The notes under the pieces are model-generated. The model did no database searches, was not told the origin of the DNA, and worked only from the letters and a program-made list of their open reading frames with translations. Shown one piece after another: positions 59,241 to 64,000 of a DNA stretch of 64,000 bases. The translations under genes were made by a program, and so were the position numbers. The DNA comes from Protea cynaroides (Eukaryota; Streptophyta; Magnoliopsida; Proteales; Proteaceae): assembly GCA_028583415.1 (NCBI GenBank), contig CM053274.1, forward strand, positions 88,489,902 through 88,553,901, read 5' to 3'. Within the stretch, counting starts at the first letter, position 1. Each line of letters starts with the position of its first letter.

Positions 59241-60560
59241 CCCCTTATACAAATTGTGGAGATGTGGACGACCTGCATAATATTAGATCTTCTACAGTTA
59301 GGGTGTCAAAATGGTACTGATACTATTTAGAGAAACCGATACCGTACCATTTATATTGAAACTGATATATTGTTACTAAACGGTACGGTAGTGGTTGCAA
59401 AAATCATACTGTTTAAATAATCAGTAGATACGATATTGTATTGATTACTGTCGGTATAAAACCGACTATATACCGGCCACTGTTTAAACCGTTAAGTAAG
59501 TACCTTACGATCTAAATGGCTAAATCCCTCAAGCTATTATGGCAATACTTAAACTTTATAGTGTAATACCCTTAATCCTTGACAGCTTAACCAACTAAAC
59601 CTATCAGGCTATCACTAATCCCTATCACATTCTCTTCCTCCCCTTCAATCCTTTTGCCATTTGCGCTTCCATCTTCACAGCTTCAAATCTCCACGGTTCC
59701 TTATATTGATGAATGCTTCAATTTAATGACTTTCTTTTGGGCTTAGATTTGTTTATTCTCGACTGAGCCCATGCAATTGTTACATAATCGTTTTGAACAA
59801 TTTAATGACAAAGAAAATTGTTTTATGATAAACGAAATCGTTAAGAAATTTATTAAGGAACCAATATTCTAAATTGTTGGCAACACCGTAACTGAATATG
59901 TTTATACAAAAAGCCTTTTGCATACCGAAACAATTTCATACAATATAGTAATGGTATTGCCTTATTACATACTATATTGAAGTAATACGGTACCAATTTC
60001 CTGAAACCGTCCCGTTTTAACCATAGTTAGTTAAAACGGGAATGACAAAAACATGAAATGGGTTTTAAACGGAGCAAAATAAGAACGGTACAGTAAAAAA
60101 GATGTCAAACATTTCGAGAACGACAAAAAACTAAAACGCATGGTACATGTTTTAAACGGATTAGATATAATATCGTACGACCAACAAAACGACAATATAC
60201 TCCCATAAATTGAAGAATTATACTTAAATCAATGGATCACATGACATTTATGATGTTTGAGTCATAAAATATGAGAAAAAAAGTAAAAAAGGTAATGAGT
60301 TTAAAAGCAATTATGAGGAGGCAAACAGTTTTAACCCCACATTGATTATTATACGTAGAAAATAATAAAAATATTAAACGATATGGGATTATTCGATTCA
60401 TTAATTAGAGAACATATAAATTAAAATACGAATATAAATACAGGTACAGTATCATTTTAAATGACAAAGCTTGAATTATAGGGTATTTTAGTGTATATTT
60501 GAGATCAATCGCGTTTTAACCAAGTCCACCCGTAGATTACAAATTTGTAATTTTATTGGG
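59241..60560. other. AT-rich spacer with GGTACC/CCGATACC-type repeats
   Basis: From about 59300 to 59480 the text alternates ACGGTA, CGATACCGTACC and CGGTATAAAACCG, and near 60000-60180 AAACGGT/ACCGT-like words recur. It looks like an old non-autonomous transposon, but clean terminal repeats or duplications were not found. No gene is visible. Confidence 0.45.
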
Positions 60561-60581
60561 TCAAATTTTTTGAAAAGCTAC

Positions 60582-60660
60582 CACGTGGCAAAAGAGGAGT
60601 TGCGTGAAATCACTGGCGTGTCACTACTGGCTGTGACGTACAGTTTTGGCCTTTCGCGCC
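60582..60660 (+). promoter_or_regulatory. Promoter of the right-edge gene with G-box and E2F-like site
   Basis: CACGTGGC (60582-60589) is a G-box/ABRE core, TGTGACGTAC near 60632 contains a TGACG core, and TTTCGCGCC (60652-60660) fits the E2F/DP consensus TTTSSCGC. They lie 50-150 bp before the probable transcription start of the plus-strand gene. Functional status is inferred from position and sequence only. Confidence 0.45.
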
Positions 60661-61452
60661 AGTACCTTCTATTCCAACTCCGGAGTCAGTCTCACTTCGT
60701 GTAAGCTCTGGGCCGTTGAGGCTATGGAAGAGGAGTAGTGTTGGAGATTGACGAACACGAAGTCGTCAATAAATGCAGGGTTCCTATAAGAGGAAACAAT
60801 GTTTAATCGTTTTGGGGTTTCGATTCCTCCTCACATTGCACTTGCAACTTCGAGTCCCAAAGTGGTTGAAGTACTGAAACATCTAAATCTGCCTGTGAAG
60901 GTTTGGAGAGGAAAGTGGTTTTGAACCCTCAATCCTGGTTTTGTAGGGGAAGAAGTTTTATATTTCAGCTTTCTGGTATTTCCCCATCTATTGTGTTACT
61001 AAAACCCTTTTCATTGGATCATCCCTTCAAATTTTTGTTCTCAGAGGTTTTGCACTGATTTGGAAAATGAACTTCTTTATATAAAACTGTTTTATCCATT
61101 TTCTATCGATTATCAAAATGAAGTTAGATCGAGTAACTGATAAGCAAGAACAGAAATTGTGTGTGTGTGTGTGCGTGTTTTTTTTTTTCTTGGATGGTGA
61201 TTTTAGCCTCTTTTGGGGTTGGTTTGATGGTCTCAATTTTTTCTAATGCCTGATCTTGAGGGTTTACGAGAGGGGAAATGAATCGGTTTTGCCTTTGCCA
61301 GAAACCTACTGTTTGCGTGAAAAAATGAAAAGAAAAAGATGGTTTTTTAGAACCAAGGGGAGTGGCCTTTTTCTGTGTATGAAAACTTTATGTTTTGTTT
61401 TCCTTTTCTTGATTCTAATGTGCGGGTAAACTTCATTATATTTGATCAGAAA

Positions 61453-62500
61453 ATGCTTCCTTTCTCGTTTCCTCGTTTACCCAACCCAACTCAGACTGAA
61501 GGAAGCAACAGTTCAGCTCCCCCACAGGTGATTTATTTATTTATTCTTTGCTGTTACTTATCTCCTTCCTATTTATTTTTTCCCCATGGTGTTGTGTTAG
61601 ATTATAATCAGTTTTCTTTCGCTAAATCAGGTTGTGTCATCAGATCCTTGCCGTACAGATTCAGGGATTTTATCAGTTGGTAGCAATCCCATCCACCAAC
61701 TTCCATGTTCCTCTTGTGCCTATCACAATCCTTTAGTTCCTACAAATTCCTTACAAATTAGTTCTCAAGTTGATGTATTTAATCCCCATCTTCAGAGGCC
61801 ATATGGTAATTCAAATATAAATCTGAATGACTTAAATGTAAACTATATGGCTATGCCTGTTGGATCATCTATGGTGCCTCCACCTTGCTTCCCAAGTGTT
61901 GCTAACCATTACCTCCCGCTTCATAATATTCATATGGGTATGCCAATTTTGGGTCCTTCAGGCCCTCATCATTTCATGCAAACACATGGACAGCTTTTTC
62001 CTAACACCATCCCACAAATTTTTAATCCAATTATGGCACCTCCCGTACATGGGCAATCATTCTTTAATTTGCCACAGAATTCAAATCAAATAGTGGCATC
62101 TCTAGCCCATTCACAATTGTTTATGCATAATTATCCACAAGTTTCAAGTCAGATTGGACTCTTACAACCACAGGCATCCATGAATGTGCAAAGTGGGAAG
62201 TCATCTTCTCACAATCATGTGGACCTGAATACTGGCATGCCAGATGGACAGTCATATTCGCAGAATCAAATGTGCAGTGCAATTCAACATGTAGCATTGG
62301 TTAATTCAAATGAAGATGCAGAGCACAATAAACAAGATCCCCATACTTGTATCCCTCTTAATATGGGTCAGAATGCTTTCCAAGAGTCATCAATTGTAGC
62401 TGGGAAGCTACAAGGAAATTTGCCTCCATCACTTACATGTCCGGTTCAAATGCAACAAACTCAGAAGAACTTGCAACAAGCCCGTTTTCTGCAGTCACAG
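61453..62500 (+). CDS. Gln/Pro/Asn-rich protein, 5' part; runs off the right edge
   Basis: Exon 61453-61527 (25 codons, opening MLPFSFPRLPNPTQTEG) ends CCACAG/GTGATT. Exon 61631-62500 (290 codons) starts after AAATCAG and ends TCACAG/GTGAAT, in phase. The ATG lies just after a TTTGATCAG acceptor, so a 5' UTR exon near 60700-60910 is likely. The 315 visible residues are low-complexity and rich in Gln, Pro, Asn, Ser, His and Met (repeats such as PQ-x-F/S, HSQLF, GMP), with no folded domain. The layout resembles the disordered N-terminus of plant NUFIP-like (snoRNP assembly) proteins from memory, but the diagnostic C-terminal motif is not in the window. I see no further exon up to 64000. The protein identity is open. 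Confidence 0.7.
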
Positions 62501-64000
62501 GTGAATTTTACCTGCCTATAGCATTTACTGAACCTGGCCATATGTATTCTGTCCTGCACATGATGTTGATGATGTCCTCTAAGATAATTTCCTTTGTTGT
62601 GCAAATGGATTCTCACCCCTTGGTGTTTTTCTTGTTTTGATTTGGTTACTTCTGAACCTAAAAGAGATACCTTAATTTAGTTTCCCCACCCTCTTTTTGC
62701 TATATAATGGCACTAAAGGTATCATTGTCAGGTTCTGCTTATGAGCATCCATTCTCATAATAGTTGTTTTTCACCCCATCCTTTTTGTGCATCTTAAGTT
62801 AAGATTCATCAGATACATATTCAACTAAATTGGGAAAACATCTTTGTTACCTATGGAGCACTAGTCATATTGTAGAAGGGGATAGAGAGGTTAGACTTGA
62901 GTGCAACTCAAGCCCAAGGACTTTTGCCAAAGCTATTGCCGCTGTAAATGCAACATTGCCGTATGTGTTGCATATGTGTTTTAATAATTTGCAGACAAGG
63001 GCTATACCTAGGAGGAGAAGACTAGTTGTTAATGATGTATTTTAAATAATTATTGACTCAAAATTGGGGAATCATCAAGGTGATTTGGGCTGTGAATTGC
63101 AAATCTTGTCTTAAAGGTAGGTCATGTTTAGGAGTAATACTAAAGAGAAGGAAATGCTGAGGCCATGCACATTAAATCGTCTGATGGCCAGCTAGGATCC
63201 TACATTATTGTCAGATCCCAGCTATGTGTGGCTGTCTTGCTCAATTAATGAGAATAGCACTAGCATTCCGTTTTTGAAAAGTCATATGTCAAACCGGAGA
63301 TTTGTTCTATTTATGTTTCTCTTGGGCATTGTGATAGCTCATCCTAGGTCGTGCATCTACCATTAAGTTGTGGTGTAATTAGGTGAATTAAGGTGCATGC
63401 ATTTTTTTAATGAATCTTTTCACAATTTGCTGTTTAAAGCTTTATATTAATTAGTTTCTTTTATTTAGAAAGCTTTTAAGTTCCCAAATTGATGAGGTTG
63501 GAATTCAAAAGTTTCTTATTTGATACATTTTATAGGAGTACTGTTGAGAAGTTTACAGAAGTTTTATGGGTTGCCTTGAAATATAATGACTAAAAATGTT
63601 GCTAAAATTAGCACCTGGTGGGGGAGGGGATGCAACATCTGTTCTCACCAGTTATCCTAAAAGCTCAAGCTGTTACACCCCCTGCACGTGCATGGTTGTG
63701 CACACACAGCCTTGCACATGACACACTCATACGGAAACATCATCACGTGGCAGTTGGCACCGAGGGGAGAAAATGCCAGGATACCCTTTTGCACTTCCTT
63801 GGGATCGAACATTCGACCTCCCTTCTTTGATACCATGTTCACTCTGCTTAGCCTAAAAGCTCGAGCTGTTAAGTAAGGGCTACAACAAAGTATCTCAACA
63901 CAATAACCTCTAATTCCATGGGGGAAAAAGGCAAATCTTATGTGATCTGGGTGCCGTTTCGTATTATCAAGTCACTTAAATATGTGAAGTTTTGATTTTT
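62501..64000. other. Intron or downstream sequence of the right-edge gene
   Basis: AT-rich DNA without a convincing continuation exon. A repeated phrase CCTAAAAGCTC(A/G)AGCTGTTA occurs at about 63656 and 63852, bounding a segment with GTGCA-rich text; it may be part of an LTR-type insertion. It is most likely a long intron. Confidence 0.5.

Noticed and set aside
1..64000. tRNA and rRNA genes
   Set aside because: I scanned by eye for cloverleaf box pairs and rRNA cores and found only the SINE-like A/B boxes at 35292-35354; a tRNAscan-SE run would settle it.

Overview
The window is nuclear DNA of a flowering plant: multi-exon genes with GT-AG introns, a serine carboxypeptidase-like gene, a plant-type enhancer-of-rudimentary gene and an RRC1/SR140 splicing-factor gene lie in a background of Ty1/copia and Ty3/gypsy-like LTR sequences, a Mutator-like element and small inverted-repeat elements. 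I cannot name the species. Introns swollen by transposons fit a medium to large angiosperm genome.

Layout. 1-3.1 kb is a degraded Ty1/copia element (minus strand) carrying a 141-bp inverted-repeat element. 3.4-7 kb holds weak LTR-like remnants. 7.96-9.76 kb has the last two exons of a serine carboxypeptidase-like gene (plus strand); its 5' part is outside the window or lost. 10.5-10.9 kb has a possible unrecognised exon pair. 11.84-31.82 kb is a complete RRC1/SR140-type splicing factor (minus strand, 17 coding exons, 981 aa in my splice model); its 11.3-kb third intron and its last intron hold many insertions, and its first coding intron is GC-AG. 33.76-35.26 kb is a Mutator-like element nested inside an older inverted-repeat element. 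35.89-40.0 kb is a complete enhancer of rudimentary homologue (minus strand, 4 coding exons, 103 aa). 41.6-59.2 kb is a transposon block: four copies of one 2.3-2.4-kb LTR (a fifth lies in RRC1 intron 3), halves of copia elements in opposite orientations, and a shortened copia element with both LTRs. 60.6-64 kb is the promoter and 5' part of a plus-strand gene for a Gln/Pro/Asn-rich protein that runs off the right edge.

The two complete host genes are both linked by family to RNA processing (a U2 snRNP-associated SURP/CID protein and ERH). They are transcribed in the same direction.

The most unusual structure is the LTR family (A 25678-28061, B 42012-46552, C 43634-46045, D 54259-56599, F 56881-59235). 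Each copy has two clusters of near-palindromic GGTCG motifs, one before a TATA-like box and one about 400-600 bp after it. The bases around the motif differ between copies but agree between the two clusters of one copy. Each copy also keeps a donor/acceptor pair framing an intron-like segment, followed by a short acidic Cys-tailed reading frame, open as a 70-73-codon ORF in three copies. Four of the five copies have 5-bp target-site duplications, two of them with one mismatch at an element terminus, which identifies these copies as solo LTRs.
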